The position numbers were made by a program, and so were the translations under genes. From positions 1-64,000 of the forward strand of contig NZ_JAAIJQ010000025.1 in assembly GCF_010820565.1 (NCBI RefSeq): DNA of 64,000 bases, in the 5' to 3' direction. This DNA is from Thiorhodococcus minor (GTDB taxonomy: Bacteria > Pseudomonadota > Gammaproteobacteria > Chromatiales > Chromatiaceae). Under the pieces are notes generated by a model. The model searched no databases, was not told where the DNA came from, and saw nothing but the letters and a program-made list of their open reading frames with translations. Of this stretch, positions 24,650-34,577 are shown one piece after another. Positions within the stretch are counted from its first letter, which is position 1; each line of letters opens with the position of its first letter.

Positions 24650-26137
24650 ATGCTCAAGAACCCGCTTCTCCTCACCGCGCTGACGCTCACGGCCCTGGTT
24701 GCCGTCTGGGGCGTGGTCGATACCCAGGGGCTCGCCAGCTTCGCGCAGGCGCAAGTGGCCCAGCAGTTCAGCAGCCGGGCCTGGTTCATCATGCTGGTGG
24801 CCAGCCTGATCCTCATCGTCCTGCTCTGGCTCGCCTTCTCGCGGTTCGGGGACGTGCGGCTGGGCCGCGATGAGGATCGCCCCGAGTTCTCGACGGTCAG
24901 TTGGCTGACCATGCTGTTTGCCGCCGGCATGGGCGTCGGCCTGCTCTTCTACGGGGCGGCCGAGCCCCTGACGCATTACCATGTGATCGAGCAGCATCTG
25001 AGCCCCGGGGTGGCGGCCGGTTACGCCATGGTGGTGACGAACTTCAACTGGGCGCTACATGCCTGGTCCATTTATGCCATCACGGCATTGGTGATCGCCT
25101 ATTTCGCCTACCGCAAGGGGCGTGCGGGCCTGATCGGCACGCCGATCCGTTACACCTTTCGTCGCGGACGCTGGGTGGCGCCGCTCGCCTGGATCGCCGA
25201 CCTCCTGGGCATCTACGCCATTGCGATCGGTCTGGCCGGGTCGATTGCCATCGGCGTATTCCAGGTCCAGGGCGGTCTTCAGAATCTGCTCGGGCTCGAG
25301 AACGCGGCCGGCTGGCTCCAGTATCCCGTCTTCGCCCTCCTGTGCCTGGCCTTCCTGGTGCCCCTGACCGTCGATCTCAGCAAGGGCATGGCCCGGCTGT
25401 CCAACGTCGCCATGGCGATCGCGGTCGTCCTCATGGTCTATCTGTTGCTCATGGGGCCAACCCACTTCCTGATGGACGGGATCGTCGACTCGCTGGGCGG
25501 CTATCTGTCCGGCCTGGTGCGTCAGAGCTTCGCGACCTTTCCCTTCTTCGGTCAGGAGTTCGAGCAGTGGTTTCACGACTGGACCCTGAACTACATGGTG
25601 TGGTGGATCGCCTGGGCGCCCTTCGTCGGCGTCTTCGTCGCGCGCATCTCACGCGGGCGCACGATCCGTGAGCTCATCTTGGGCGTCGTGCTGATTCCGA
25701 GCCTCTTTTCGCTCTTCTGGTTCGGTGTCTTCGGCGGCATCGGTCTGTACGGCGTCATGCACACGGATCTGCCGATCCTCGACGTAGCCATCAACCAGCC
25801 CGAGAACACGACCTTCTTCGTCCTCGACGCGGCCCCGCTCAGCTCGGTGACCGGGGCGCTCACCGTGGCCGCCGCCTTCCTGTTCCTGGTCACCAGCGTC
25901 GTCAGTGCCGCCTTCGTGCTCTCCATGTTCTCGACCGGCGGCAATGAAGACCCGCCCGTTCGCATCAAGCTCATCTGGGGCGTGATCCTGGCCGCACTCG
26001 GGCTCGCCATGATGCTCACAGGCGACGTCGGAACCGTGCGCGCCATCATCGCGCTCGGCGCCATGGCATTCGTGTTCATCCTGCCGATCCTCGTCGTCGC
26101 CTTTTTGAAGACGCTCAAGCAGGAGGAACGGCCATGA
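24650..26137 (+). CDS. BCCT-family betaine/choline/carnitine transporter
   Basis: A 495-residue secondary carrier with 12 predicted membrane helices. The family signature GMGVGLLFYGAAEPLTHY is at ~84-101, and the Trp-rich stretch WFHDWTLNYMVWWIAWAPFVGVFVARISRGRTIRE marks the TM8 substrate region. Such carriers import compatible solutes, usually with Na+ or H+, for osmotic protection. The frame opens earlier, but the family start is MLKNPLLLTALTLTALVAVWG at 24650. There is no long osmosensory C-terminal tail, so it may not be osmotically gated. A 33-codon membrane ORF overlaps its stop codon. Confidence 0.92.
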   Translation: MLKNPLLLTALTLTALVAVWGVVDTQGLASFAQAQVAQQFSSRAWFIMLVASLILIVLLWLAFSRFGDVRLGRDEDRPEFSTVSWLTMLFAAGMGVGLLFYGAAEPLTHYHVIEQHLSPGVAAGYAMVVTNFNWALHAWSIYAITALVIAYFAYRKGRAGLIGTPIRYTFRRGRWVAPLAWIADLLGIYAIAIGLAGSIAIGVFQVQGGLQNLLGLENAAGWLQYPVFALLCLAFLVPLTVDLSKGMARLSNVAMAIAVVLMVYLLLMGPTHFLMDGIVDSLGGYLSGLVRQSFATFPFFGQEFEQWFHDWTLNYMVWWIAWAPFVGVFVARISRGRTIRELILGVVLIPSLFSLFWFGVFGGIGLYGVMHTDLPILDVAINQPENTTFFVLDAAPLSSVTGALTVAAAFLFLVTSVVSAAFVLSMFSTGGNEDPPVRIKLIWGVILAALGLAMMLTGDVGTVRAIIALGAMAFVFILPILVVAFLKTLKQEERP

Positions 26138-26235
26138 GCTGGGCCAATCTGATCGACACGGTGCTGAACGTCATCGTCTTCGCCTTCATCGGTGCGCTGA
26201 TTTGGCTCTATGTCCGAGACGAGGGAGAAACCTGA
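26134..26235 (+). CDS. 33-residue single-membrane-helix protein coupled to the BCCT carrier
   Basis: The start codon overlaps the transporter stop (ATGA at 26134-26137), with AGGAGG a few bases before it inside the transporter gene. The product begins MSWANLIDTVLNVIVFAF, continues with a hydrophobic IGALIWLYV and ends in a charged VRDEGET tail: one membrane helix of about 20 residues with an acidic tail. This would be a translationally coupled small subunit or stabiliser of the carrier. No family is known to me; the strong ribosome-binding site and stop overlap are the evidence. Confidence 0.65.
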   Translation: MSWANLIDTVLNVIVFAFIGALIWLYVRDEGET

Positions 26236-26339
26236 CCTATAGGAGGCGACCAAGGCCCCAGCCGCCTACCCTCTTCCCCAAGGTCCGCGCGCCGCCTGGC
26301 TATCGCCCCACATACCGAGTCACCACTCCGGCGGAGTCC

Positions 26340-27524
<1,185 letters not shown>

Positions 27525-27563
27525 TCCACCTCCATCGAAGCACACTCAAGCCGCGCACCCGCC

Positions 27564-27619
27564 CACTGACCACTGACCACTGACCACTGACCACTGACCA
27601 CTGACACCTGACACCTGAT
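27564..27619. repeat. Heptanucleotide tandem array (CACTGAC)
   Basis: Six perfect CACTGAC copies (27564-27605) are followed by two ACCTGA(C/T) variants up to the permease stop. Related arrays lie at 40503-40530, 44605-44685 and 44809-44868. Confidence 0.9.
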
Positions 27620-28471
27620 TCAACCCTTCACCGCCCCCGCCGTCAGCCCAGCAACGATCCGCCGCTGAAACAGCAGTATCAAAACAACCACAGGAATCGT
27701 CACGATGACCGAAGCCGCGGCGATCGACCCCGTCGGCTGCTCGAAGCGCGAGGCGCCGGTGAAGAAGGCGATGGCGGCCGGGACGGTGCGCGAGCTGGTC
27801 GTCGAGGTCAGCGCGGCGGCGAAGAGAAAGTCGTTCCAGGCGAAGATGAAGACCAGGATGGCCGAGGCGAAGACGCCGGGCGCGACCAACGGCAGGATGA
27901 CGTGCCGAAAGGCCCCCAGGCGCGTCGCGCCGTCGACCCGAGCGGCCTGCTCCAGCTCCCAAGGGATCTCGCGAAAGAAGGCGGAAATGGTCCAGATCGC
28001 CAGCGGCAGCGTGAGGGTGATGTAGGGGATGATGAGTCCCAGCCAGGTGTCGAAAAGCCCCAGCAGGCGCCAGAGGTCGAACAGCGGGCCGATGATGGCG
28101 ATGGGCGGAAACATGGCGACGGCGAGGGCCCCGACCAGAACCGCCTGGCGGCCCGGAAACCTCAGCCGCACGATCGCATAGGCCGCCAGGGTCGCGAGCG
28201 CGACCGAGATGAGCGTCGCGATCAGCCCGATGCCGAGGGAGTTGCCCAAAGCCGCCGGGAACTGAGGATCGCGGAAGACGGCCGCGTAGTGCTCCAGGCC
28301 GATCGCGCGCGGGAAGAAGCGCTGATCGGTGAGATCCCCCGATGGCTTGAGGGAGAGCGAGGTCAGCCAGACAACCGGCAGCAGTGCATAGCCGATGAGA
28401 ATGACCAAGGTGAAGCGCCAGAAGACGCGCTCGACCAAGGTGCCCTCATCCTTGGGTCGGCCTGCGCTCAT
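27620..28471 (-). CDS. Carbohydrate ABC transporter permease (MalG type)
   Basis: A 283-residue inner-membrane protein with six predicted helices. The EAA loop, which contacts the ATPase, reads EQAARVDGATRLGAFRHVILPLVAPG. The ATG at 28471 overlaps the upstream permease stop (ATGA). The much longer open frame to 29149 is only the antisense-free extension over the neighbouring permease and is not the gene. It forms the channel with the MalF-type protein encoded by 28468-29349. Substrate is unknown; a di- or oligosaccharide such as trehalose or maltose is the usual for this subfamily. Confidence 0.92.
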   Translation of the reverse strand: MSAGRPKDEGTLVERVFWRFTLVILIGYALLPVVWLTSLSLKPSGDLTDQRFFPRAIGLEHYAAVFRDPQFPAALGNSLGIGLIATLISVALATLAAYAIVRLRFPGRQAVLVGALAVAMFPPIAIIGPLFDLWRLLGLFDTWLGLIIPYITLTLPLAIWTISAFFREIPWELEQAARVDGATRLGAFRHVILPLVAPGVFASAILVFIFAWNDFLFAAALTSTTSSRTVPAAIAFFTGASRFEQPTGSIAAASVIVTIPVVVLILLFQRRIVAGLTAGAVKG

Positions 28472-29349
28472 CCCTGCCGCCCCCCACGGCCCAGCGCGCC
28501 GGCCCCGAGCAGACGGACGTAGAGGAGCGCGATGAGGATGGTCCCGATGAAGATCATCACGGAGACGGCCGACCCCAGCCCCAGATTCAGCCGGGCAATC
28601 AACGCCTGGTAGGCGACGATGGAGACGGTCTCGGTATCCTGGGCGCCGCGTGTCTGGACATAGACGGTGTCGAAGATGCGGAAGGCATCCAGGGTCCGAA
28701 ACAGCAGCGCAACCAGGATGGCCGGCTTCATCAGGGGCAGCGTGATGTGCACCAGCCGCTGCCAGGCGCTGGCCCCGTCGACGCGCGCCGCGCGGATCAG
28801 GTCCGGCGGCACCAGGGTCAGACCGGCGAGCAGGAGCAGGGCGACGAAGGGCGTGGTCTTCCAGATCTCGGTCGCAATGATGACCACGAAGGCCGACCAG
28901 CGCTCCGAGAGCCAGGCCTGATCCAGCCCGAGCAAGGCGTTGACGAAGCCGGTCGTGGGGTCGAAGGCGAAGCGCCAGCCGAGCGCGGCGACCACGGTGA
29001 TGATGGCATAGGGCACCAAGGAGGCGGTGCGCAGGGCGATGCGGCCGACCAGGGCACGATGCATCACCAGCGCCAGGCCGAAGCCCAGCAGCAGCTCGAC
29101 GGCCACGGAGCCAGCGGTGATCAGAAGGGTGTTGAAGAGCGAGCGCCACCAGACCTCGGAGGTCAGCACGCTCGCGTAGTTGGCCAGCCCCACGAAGGCC
29201 TGCTGATCGGGAAAGCGCAGGTCATAGCGATGTAGCGAGAGCCAGACGGCGTAGGCGATCGGATAGGCGGTCACCAGGAGCATCGCGAGCACCGCGGGCG
29301 CGCACAAGAGCCAGCCGAGACGGCGCTCGTCCAAGACCTGGCGGCTCAT
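28468..29349 (-). CDS. Carbohydrate ABC transporter permease (MalF type)
   Basis: A 293-residue inner-membrane permease with six predicted helices and no large periplasmic P2 domain, so it is of the short UgpA/ThuF-like kind. The EAA loop is IRAARVDGASAWQRLVHITLPLMKP. The start at 29349 overlaps the stop of the binding-protein gene (ATGA), and its end overlaps the second permease. The order binding protein, permease, permease, ATPase is standard for the CUT1 family. Confidence 0.92.
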   Translation of the reverse strand: MSRQVLDERRLGWLLCAPAVLAMLLVTAYPIAYAVWLSLHRYDLRFPDQQAFVGLANYASVLTSEVWWRSLFNTLLITAGSVAVELLLGFGLALVMHRALVGRIALRTASLVPYAIITVVAALGWRFAFDPTTGFVNALLGLDQAWLSERWSAFVVIIATEIWKTTPFVALLLLAGLTLVPPDLIRAARVDGASAWQRLVHITLPLMKPAILVALLFRTLDAFRIFDTVYVQTRGAQDTETVSIVAYQALIARLNLGLGSAVSVMIFIGTILIALLYVRLLGAGALGRGGRQG

Positions 29350-30587
29350 AGCAGCCCCTCCGAATGCAGGGCGCGCTCCACCGCCCGCCGCAGGCGGTCC
29401 ACATCGCGCTCCGGGGCGATGTCGCGCAGCGGGTGCAGGGTGCGGCTGATGGCGATGGAGATGTCGCTGTAGACGGGCGTGGGCGGGCGTTGCACCGCGT
29501 CCGCCAAGGTCGTGCGCAGGACGTCCGCAAAGGGGAAGATGGCGCGGACCTCGGGGTCGTCATAGAGGGCGGAGAGGGTCGGCGGCAGCCCGCCCATGCG
29601 CGCGGCCAGGCGCTGACTATCCTCGGAGACCAGGCAGGTCGCCGCCTCGAACGCCAGCTCGGGATGACGGCTGTTGGCGCCGACCCCGATGTTGATGCCG
29701 CCGATGGTGACGCGGCTCTTCAGCGCCGGGGCCAGGGCCGGCCAGCGCGCCCAGCCCATGTGGTCGGCGACCTCGGGGGCGTTGGCCTGTGCGCTCGGCC
29801 AGACATAGGTGTAGTTGAGCATGAAGGCCGAGCGGCCGCTCTCGAAGGCGAGCCTGCACTGGTCCTCGCGGCTGCTCGCCAGAGAGGAATCGGACGCCGG
29901 GGAGCGCGCCAGACGCCGCATGACCTCGAGGGCCTTGCGCGTGGGCACCGGCTCGAGCGAAACCCGCTCGCCGCTCTCGTCGAGAACGGACCCGCCAGCG
30001 GAGGCCAGCAGGGAGACGAAGAAGACGGTCAGCCCCTCGTAGCGCTCGCCCTGCGCCTGGATCAGACCGCCCTGCCCGATCGACTCGGCCTGATCGATCA
30101 TGGCGTCCCAGGTCAGCGGCAGCGTCGCTACCCGGTCGGTGCGGTACCAGAGGAGCTGCGTATTGGTGGTGAAGGGGGCGGCCCAGAGACGGTCCTGGTA
30201 GGAGCCGCTGGCCACTGGCCCCGCAATGCGCCCCGTCAGCACGGAGCGCGCCTGCGCCTCCGGCCAGGGCAGGACCCAGCCGGCCTCGGCGAGCTCCGCC
30301 GTCCAGATGACATCCATCCCGATGAGGTCGATGTCCGTGTCTCCGGCGGCCAGACGCCGGACCAGGAGCTCGCGCTGAAGGTCGGCGTCGGTCGGGAGAT
30401 AGGCCAGATCCAGCTGGTAGCGCCCCTGAGACGCTGCCGTGCAGCGTCGAGCGGCCTCTTCGAAAGCACCCGACTGCTCCTTGAAGACGTACCAGCGCAG
30501 GGTGGGCGGGCCCTCGGGCTGCGGGCGCTCGCAGCCCAGGAGCGCGAGCGTGATCAGGGCGAGAAGGAGATGGGGCCGTGCCGGCAT
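29346..30587 (-). CDS. Sugar ABC transporter substrate-binding lipoprotein
   Basis: A 413-residue family 1 extracellular binding protein. It begins with a lipoprotein signal peptide (MPARPHLLLALITLALLGC, lipidation at the Cys near residue 19). The mature part has features of trehalose/maltose binders (DIDLIGMDVIWTAELAEAGWVLPW, FTTNTQLLWYRTDRV, GGINIGVGANSRHPELAFEA). Being tethered to the inner membrane, it delivers sugar to the permeases downstream. It is the first gene of the operon; a 71-bp inverted repeat (30626-30696) sits between it and the next upstream gene and may insulate the two. Confidence 0.9.
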   Translation of the reverse strand: MPARPHLLLALITLALLGCERPQPEGPPTLRWYVFKEQSGAFEEAARRCTAASQGRYQLDLAYLPTDADLQRELLVRRLAAGDTDIDLIGMDVIWTAELAEAGWVLPWPEAQARSVLTGRIAGPVASGSYQDRLWAAPFTTNTQLLWYRTDRVATLPLTWDAMIDQAESIGQGGLIQAQGERYEGLTVFFVSLLASAGGSVLDESGERVSLEPVPTRKALEVMRRLARSPASDSSLASSREDQCRLAFESGRSAFMLNYTYVWPSAQANAPEVADHMGWARWPALAPALKSRVTIGGINIGVGANSRHPELAFEAATCLVSEDSQRLAARMGGLPPTLSALYDDPEVRAIFPFADVLRTTLADAVQRPPTPVYSDISIAISRTLHPLRDIAPERDVDRLRRAVERALHSEGLL

Positions 30588-30625
30588 GGCTCGGCACTAT
30601 CCTGCGCCGCAAAGACCTGCCCGTG

Positions 30626-30696
30626 CGTAGGGTGGACAAGCACAGCGCAGTCCACCGAGGGCGCTGGTGGACCGCGCTGTGCTTGTCCACCCTACG
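30626..30696. repeat. 71-bp inverted-repeat element, 31-bp arms
   Basis: Arms of 31 bp beginning cgtagggtggacaagcacag are complementary with a single mismatch around a 9-base centre. A related copy is at 41717-41794. It is a REP/MITE-like intergenic element; near the SBP promoter it may act as terminator for the MFS gene. Confidence 0.9.
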
Positions 30697-30785
30697 ACGC
30701 TTGAGGCAGGGTCGATGCAGACGCGCGATTCGAGCATGGCATGACCTTAGGTGGCCTGGGCACAGCGGTCAACCTCCCGCGTGGC

Positions 30786-32096
30786 TCAGTCGGCGGTCGC
30801 CATGGCCGGCGTCGAAAACCGCAGCCGCACCAGGACGCAGGCGAAGAAGAGCAGGATGTTGATGGCGCCGACGAGCACGAAAGGTGCCCTCGGGTCGATG
30901 GCATCGAAGATGCGCCCGCCAACGGCGGTGATGAGCAGGATGCCGATGGCGCCGGCGACATTGAAGGCACTCAGCACGGAGCCGCGCTTGTCGGCGGGGG
31001 CCTCCTGCCCGATCAGCGACTGGGCGCCGAGATAGACGCTGATCTGGCCGATGCCGAGCAGAATGTAGAAGATAAGCCCGCTCCCCGGCGTGGGCTCGAC
31101 CAGCCAGATCACGGCGATGTTGCCGATGGCGGCCAGCACCATCGACAGCGCCAAACCGCTGACGCGATCCATGCGGTCCATGATGGGTCCCAGGATCGGC
31201 GCCCACACCAGCGCCGCGATCTGCGCGATGACGAAGATGATGGTGCCGTTCTTGACCGCCTCGGCGGTCTCCATCCCAGCGGCCAATCCCGCCATTGTCC
31301 CCCAAAGGATGAGGAAGGTCGCGTTGATCGACTGATCGCCGCGCGCGATGAAGGCCGCCGCATAGGACAGCAGCACACGCGGATTGCGGGCGTACTTGAA
31401 GCCGCTCAGGAAGAGGTCGCGCACGTTCGGTCGCTCCTCGCGCCGCACCGGGGTGCCCTTCTGCAGGCCGAGGAAGACGATGACGGCGATGGTGATGGCG
31501 AGCGCCGCAACGGCGTAATGGGTGTAGTAGCCCGCCTGGACGCCATCCATGCCGCGCTGGGTCAGGGCATCGGGCAAGGCACCGAAGCCCTGATTGGTAA
31601 AGACGATGCCCAGTCCGCTCAGCAGACCGACGATGGCGACCAGCTTGCCGCGCGAGCGCTCGGCCGGATAGTCGGCCAGCACGGTCGACAGCCCGCCGGC
31701 AATGGTGACGACGCCCAGGGCGTAGACGAAGCGGTAGGCGTAGAGATCATCGACGCCGGCGGCGTGCGGATAGAGCCAGTAGGTCGCGCCCAGGAGCGCG
31801 AAGCCGAGCGCGAAGATGGTCCTGCGACCGATGCGGTCGACCAGGATGCCCACCGGGATGAAGAAGGCCAGGGTGACGATCTCGGTCCAGAACACCAGGT
31901 CGCCGCTGATGGTGCCCTGCTCCGAGGTCGGGATGCCGAGGTGCTCGTTGAGGATGTAGGTCTGACCGATGGAGATGAATGTCATCAGGCCGATGGAGAA
32001 GAAGGCACCGAGCATCAGGGTCCAGCCCTGCAGTCGCGTCACCGTCGGAGCGAGATGGATCGGGCCGATCCGATAGGTTCGGTCAAGGTCAGACAT
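30786..32096 (-). CDS. Major facilitator superfamily transporter
   Basis: A 436-residue carrier with 12 predicted membrane helices. The MFS loop motif is seen as GILVDRIGRRTIFALGF after helix 2, and a second copy, GPIMDRMDRVSGLAL, in the C-terminal half. The N-terminus is cytoplasmic and charged (MSDLDRTYRIGPIHLAP). Neighbouring sugar importer genes run in the same direction, but a strong inverted repeat lies between, so they are probably separate units. The substrate is unknown; a sugar, organic acid or drug is possible. The upstream spacer 32097-32328 shows nothing I can name. Confidence 0.85.
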   Translation of the reverse strand: MSDLDRTYRIGPIHLAPTVTRLQGWTLMLGAFFSIGLMTFISIGQTYILNEHLGIPTSEQGTISGDLVFWTEIVTLAFFIPVGILVDRIGRRTIFALGFALLGATYWLYPHAAGVDDLYAYRFVYALGVVTIAGGLSTVLADYPAERSRGKLVAIVGLLSGLGIVFTNQGFGALPDALTQRGMDGVQAGYYTHYAVAALAITIAVIVFLGLQKGTPVRREERPNVRDLFLSGFKYARNPRVLLSYAAAFIARGDQSINATFLILWGTMAGLAAGMETAEAVKNGTIIFVIAQIAALVWAPILGPIMDRMDRVSGLALSMVLAAIGNIAVIWLVEPTPGSGLIFYILLGIGQISVYLGAQSLIGQEAPADKRGSVLSAFNVAGAIGILLITAVGGRIFDAIDPRAPFVLVGAINILLFFACVLVRLRFSTPAMATAD

Positions 32097-32328
32097 AGGG
32101 GCTGGTCTCTGGGCCGTTGGCCCTGTGGTTCTTGGATGGATAGCGTGAAGGACGCGATTATTCCATCAGTTGCTCGCCACGCCTACTCGACGAGGCGGAA
32201 TCAGAATATCCGCGATGCGGCGGCCACATGGCTCGGGCTGTCCGTCGCGCGACGGCACCACCCGAACGGACGACACCAGGAGCCACCCCCGCCCTTTTAG
32301 AGACGGCTGGAGCGGCGCAGTCCTCCCT

Positions 32329-32829
32329 CTAGCGGTGCCTGCCGGAGGAGGTCATGAATTGCCACAGGCGACGCCCCGGGGATAGGTGCGGCGAGCTTGC
32401 GATCACCCCCTTCTCGAGGAAGAAGGGCGCATAGCTCATGTCCTCGCTCATGATGTGCCGCATCAGCCACATCTTGAGGAAGGGCAGCAGCTCGAAGCTC
32501 AGGCCCTTCTGACCCGTCAGAAGCTTGTCCTGCAACGTCTCGACCTCGTGAATCAGCTCCTGATGACGGTCCTTGTGCTCCTCGTAGCCGGGATAGCCCA
32601 GGACCCGCATCAGGCTTTCTTCCACGGCAAAGTGGATCTTGGTGTAGTCCACCAGATCCTTGAGAATCGCATTGGTCACATCACTGCCATGGTCGACGTG
32701 AATGGCCTCGTTGATCTGATTCAGCAGATCCACGAGCACGCGATGCTGATCGTCGATCTCCTGGATACCGACGCTCAGGCTTTGGGTCCATTCGACCAAT
32801 GGCGCCACAGTTTCGTGATGCTGACTCAT
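32329..32829 (-). CDS. Bacteriohemerythrin
   Basis: A 166-residue, non-haem di-iron oxygen-binding protein. The iron ligands are visible in order: His in DDQH (~28), HFAVEE (~67-72), HKDRHQE (~86-92) and WLMRHIMSED (~122-131). The extra C-terminal ~30 residues (PHLSPGRRLWQFMTSSGRHR) are not part of the usual fold. The real start is the ATG at 32829, with GGAGG upstream; the open frame extends to 33450 without support. It may deliver or sense oxygen, which is relevant for a microaerobic or phototrophic lifestyle; it has no attached chemoreceptor domain. Confidence 0.92.
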   Translation of the reverse strand: MSQHHETVAPLVEWTQSLSVGIQEIDDQHRVLVDLLNQINEAIHVDHGSDVTNAILKDLVDYTKIHFAVEESLMRVLGYPGYEEHKDRHQELIHEVETLQDKLLTGQKGLSFELLPFLKMWLMRHIMSEDMSYAPFFLEKGVIASSPHLSPGRRLWQFMTSSGRHR

Positions 32830-33365
32830 TCCTAGCCCCCCTCCAAAATCTTGTCCTCGGCTGGACCTTTGCGAACGAAAAACGATTCGAGCCAGGAGGT
32901 GCGCGCAGCACGGGGAGACGCGCGCCATCTCCTTTCGAATTCGAGATATCCACCCTCTCGGCTCCAGGGGCAACATCGAGACCCGAGCCCATCGACGGGG
33001 CATTGGCAGACTCGAAAGGGCGCTTGACAAAGTTCGTCGGCTACCGCCGAAGGTCGCTATGACCGAGCATGGGACCAAGCTCACGAATCGCGTCCCGGAA
33101 GGGAAGAATCCGCCAAACGGCAGCAGCCGACAACAGGATCTGCAGCCGGGCATATGGTCGACCCTGCCTCGATCATGGTTTCGCCCGGCCATCTTCCGAG
33201 CATGGACAAGCGCTGTCCAGCGACGCCGACGTGGGACTCGCTCGCGCTCGTCCACCCAGTCCCACTGACGACCAAGGTCCTCGGTCACGCGCATTCGACG
33301 GGGCGGATCTGGCGAGGATGCTGACACCCAAGCGCCCTGAGACGACAGGTCGAGGATAGCGGACA
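32830..33365. other. Gene-free stretch upstream of hemerythrin
   Basis: Several short overlapping frames occur on both strands but none has a family match or a good start. I see no RNA gene or repeat here; it presumably includes the hemerythrin promoter. Confidence 0.5.
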
Positions 33366-33402
33366 GAAAAAAAGCCGCTCGAAGGAGGTGAGCGGCTTTA
33401 AA
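33366..33402. terminator. Bidirectional terminator downstream of metF
   Basis: aaagccgctc and gagcggcttt form a perfect 10-bp stem with a 9-base loop. On the minus strand it is followed by a run of seven T, so it mainly ends the metK-ahcY-metF transcript. Confidence 0.85.
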
Positions 33403-33520
33403 AGGAGGAGTGGATGATTTCGCGGTTGAAAGGCTATCAACCCCTGTCACCTAACGGACATGCGAATTCGCAATCCGGCCAAAATACCACCCAACCGTGT
33501 ACAACTCGTTCTTTGCCGGC

Positions 33521-34384
33521 TCAGCCAGGCGTCGGCAGGCCAAGCTCCTCCCAGAGGCGCAGCACGGGCTTCGATTGATTCATGGTGTAGAAGTGCAGCC
33601 CTGGCACGCCGCCGTCGATGAGCTGGCGACAGAGGTTGAGCACCACCTCGTGACCAAAGGCACGAATACTCTCCACATCATCGCCATAGCCCTCCAGTCG
33701 GCGACGGACCCAGCGCGGGATCTCCGCCCCGCAGGCATCGGAGAAGCGTGCCAGCTGGGTGTAGTTGCTGATCGGCATGATGCCCGGCACGATGGGCAGA
33801 TCCAAACCGGCCCTAAGGCAGGTCTCGACGAAGCCGAAGTAGGCATCCGCATTGTAGAAGTACTGCGTGATGGCACCGTCGGCGCCCGCCGCGACCTTGC
33901 GCTTGAAGTTCGCGAGATCACGCGCCGGACTGCCGGACTGCGGGTGATATTCCGGATAGGCGGCGACCTCGATGAAAAAGGTCTCGCCAAACTCCGCGCG
34001 CACGAAGGACACCAGCTCGTTGGCATAGCGAAAGTCCCCGCCATGGCCGCCTCCCATTCCTGAGGGCATGTCCCCACGCAAGGCGACCAAGCGGCGGATG
34101 CCCTGATCTCGGTAGCGGGTGAGAATGTCCCGCACTTCATCGCGGGTGGAGCCGATGCAGGCAAGATGCGGCGCCGTGTCGATGCCTTGGCCGCAGAGCC
34201 AGTCGACAGTCTCGAAGGTGCGCTCACGGGTCGAGCCCCCGGCGCCATAGGTTACGGAGAAATAGCGCGGCCCGACGGAGTTGATGCGCGCGATCTCGCG
34301 CTTGAGCTTCTCCATGCCCTCCGCCGTCTTGGGCGGAAAGAGCTCGACGCTGTAGATGGGCAATCGATGGGTGTCAGTCGACAT
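33521..34384 (-). CDS. metF: 5,10-methylenetetrahydrofolate reductase
   Basis: A 287-residue flavoenzyme that makes 5-methyltetrahydrofolate, the methyl donor for methionine synthase. It shows the N-terminal YSVELFPPKTAEGMEKL with the catalytic Glu, YGAGGSTRERT, and CIGSTRDEVRDIL, all typical of MetF. Length is standard for the bacterial single-domain enzyme. It is downstream of ahcY in the same direction with a 193-base spacer (34385-34577) that contains degenerate GCTGG-type repeats, and it ends before the terminator at 33366-33402. With metK and ahcY it completes most of the activated methyl cycle. Confidence 0.95.
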   Translation of the reverse strand: MSTDTHRLPIYSVELFPPKTAEGMEKLKREIARINSVGPRYFSVTYGAGGSTRERTFETVDWLCGQGIDTAPHLACIGSTRDEVRDILTRYRDQGIRRLVALRGDMPSGMGGGHGGDFRYANELVSFVRAEFGETFFIEVAAYPEYHPQSGSPARDLANFKRKVAAGADGAITQYFYNADAYFGFVETCLRAGLDLPIVPGIMPISNYTQLARFSDACGAEIPRWVRRRLEGYGDDVESIRAFGHEVVLNLCRQLIDGGVPGLHFYTMNQSKPVLRLWEELGLPTPG

Positions 34385-34577
34385 ATTGAGCCTCCAGCCT
34401 CCAGGCGCCAGCGGCCAGCAGCACGAGCGGCTGCCTGGCTCACCGCTGGCGACTGGAGACCCAGCTAGTCATCTGCCCCCCGCAGACCGACGGTCCGAGG
34501 GGAGCCTCGATCCCAGCACTTCAGCCACGTGCCAGAGGGCACCGGCCGAAGGCTGGCCGCTGGAAGCTGGCGGCTCC
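34385..34577. repeat. Degenerate GCTGG-type heptad repeats between ahcY and metF
   Basis: The spacer holds clusters of ggctgg, gctggaagctggcggct and their complements (ctccagcctccaggcgcca) near both ends, resembling those at 41798-41825 and 43101-43150. No gene is present. Confidence 0.5.

Noticed and set aside
27564-27619. CRISPR-like array
   Set aside because: The units are 7 bp in direct tandem with no spacers, and no cas genes are present.
30741-32300. 519-aa plus-strand open frame
   Set aside because: Antisense of the MFS carrier; very rich in Asp/Gln/Gly, with no family match.
33059-33268. Small genes between hemerythrin and metF
   Set aside because: Several overlapping frames on both strands, none with start signals or family match; treated as non-coding.
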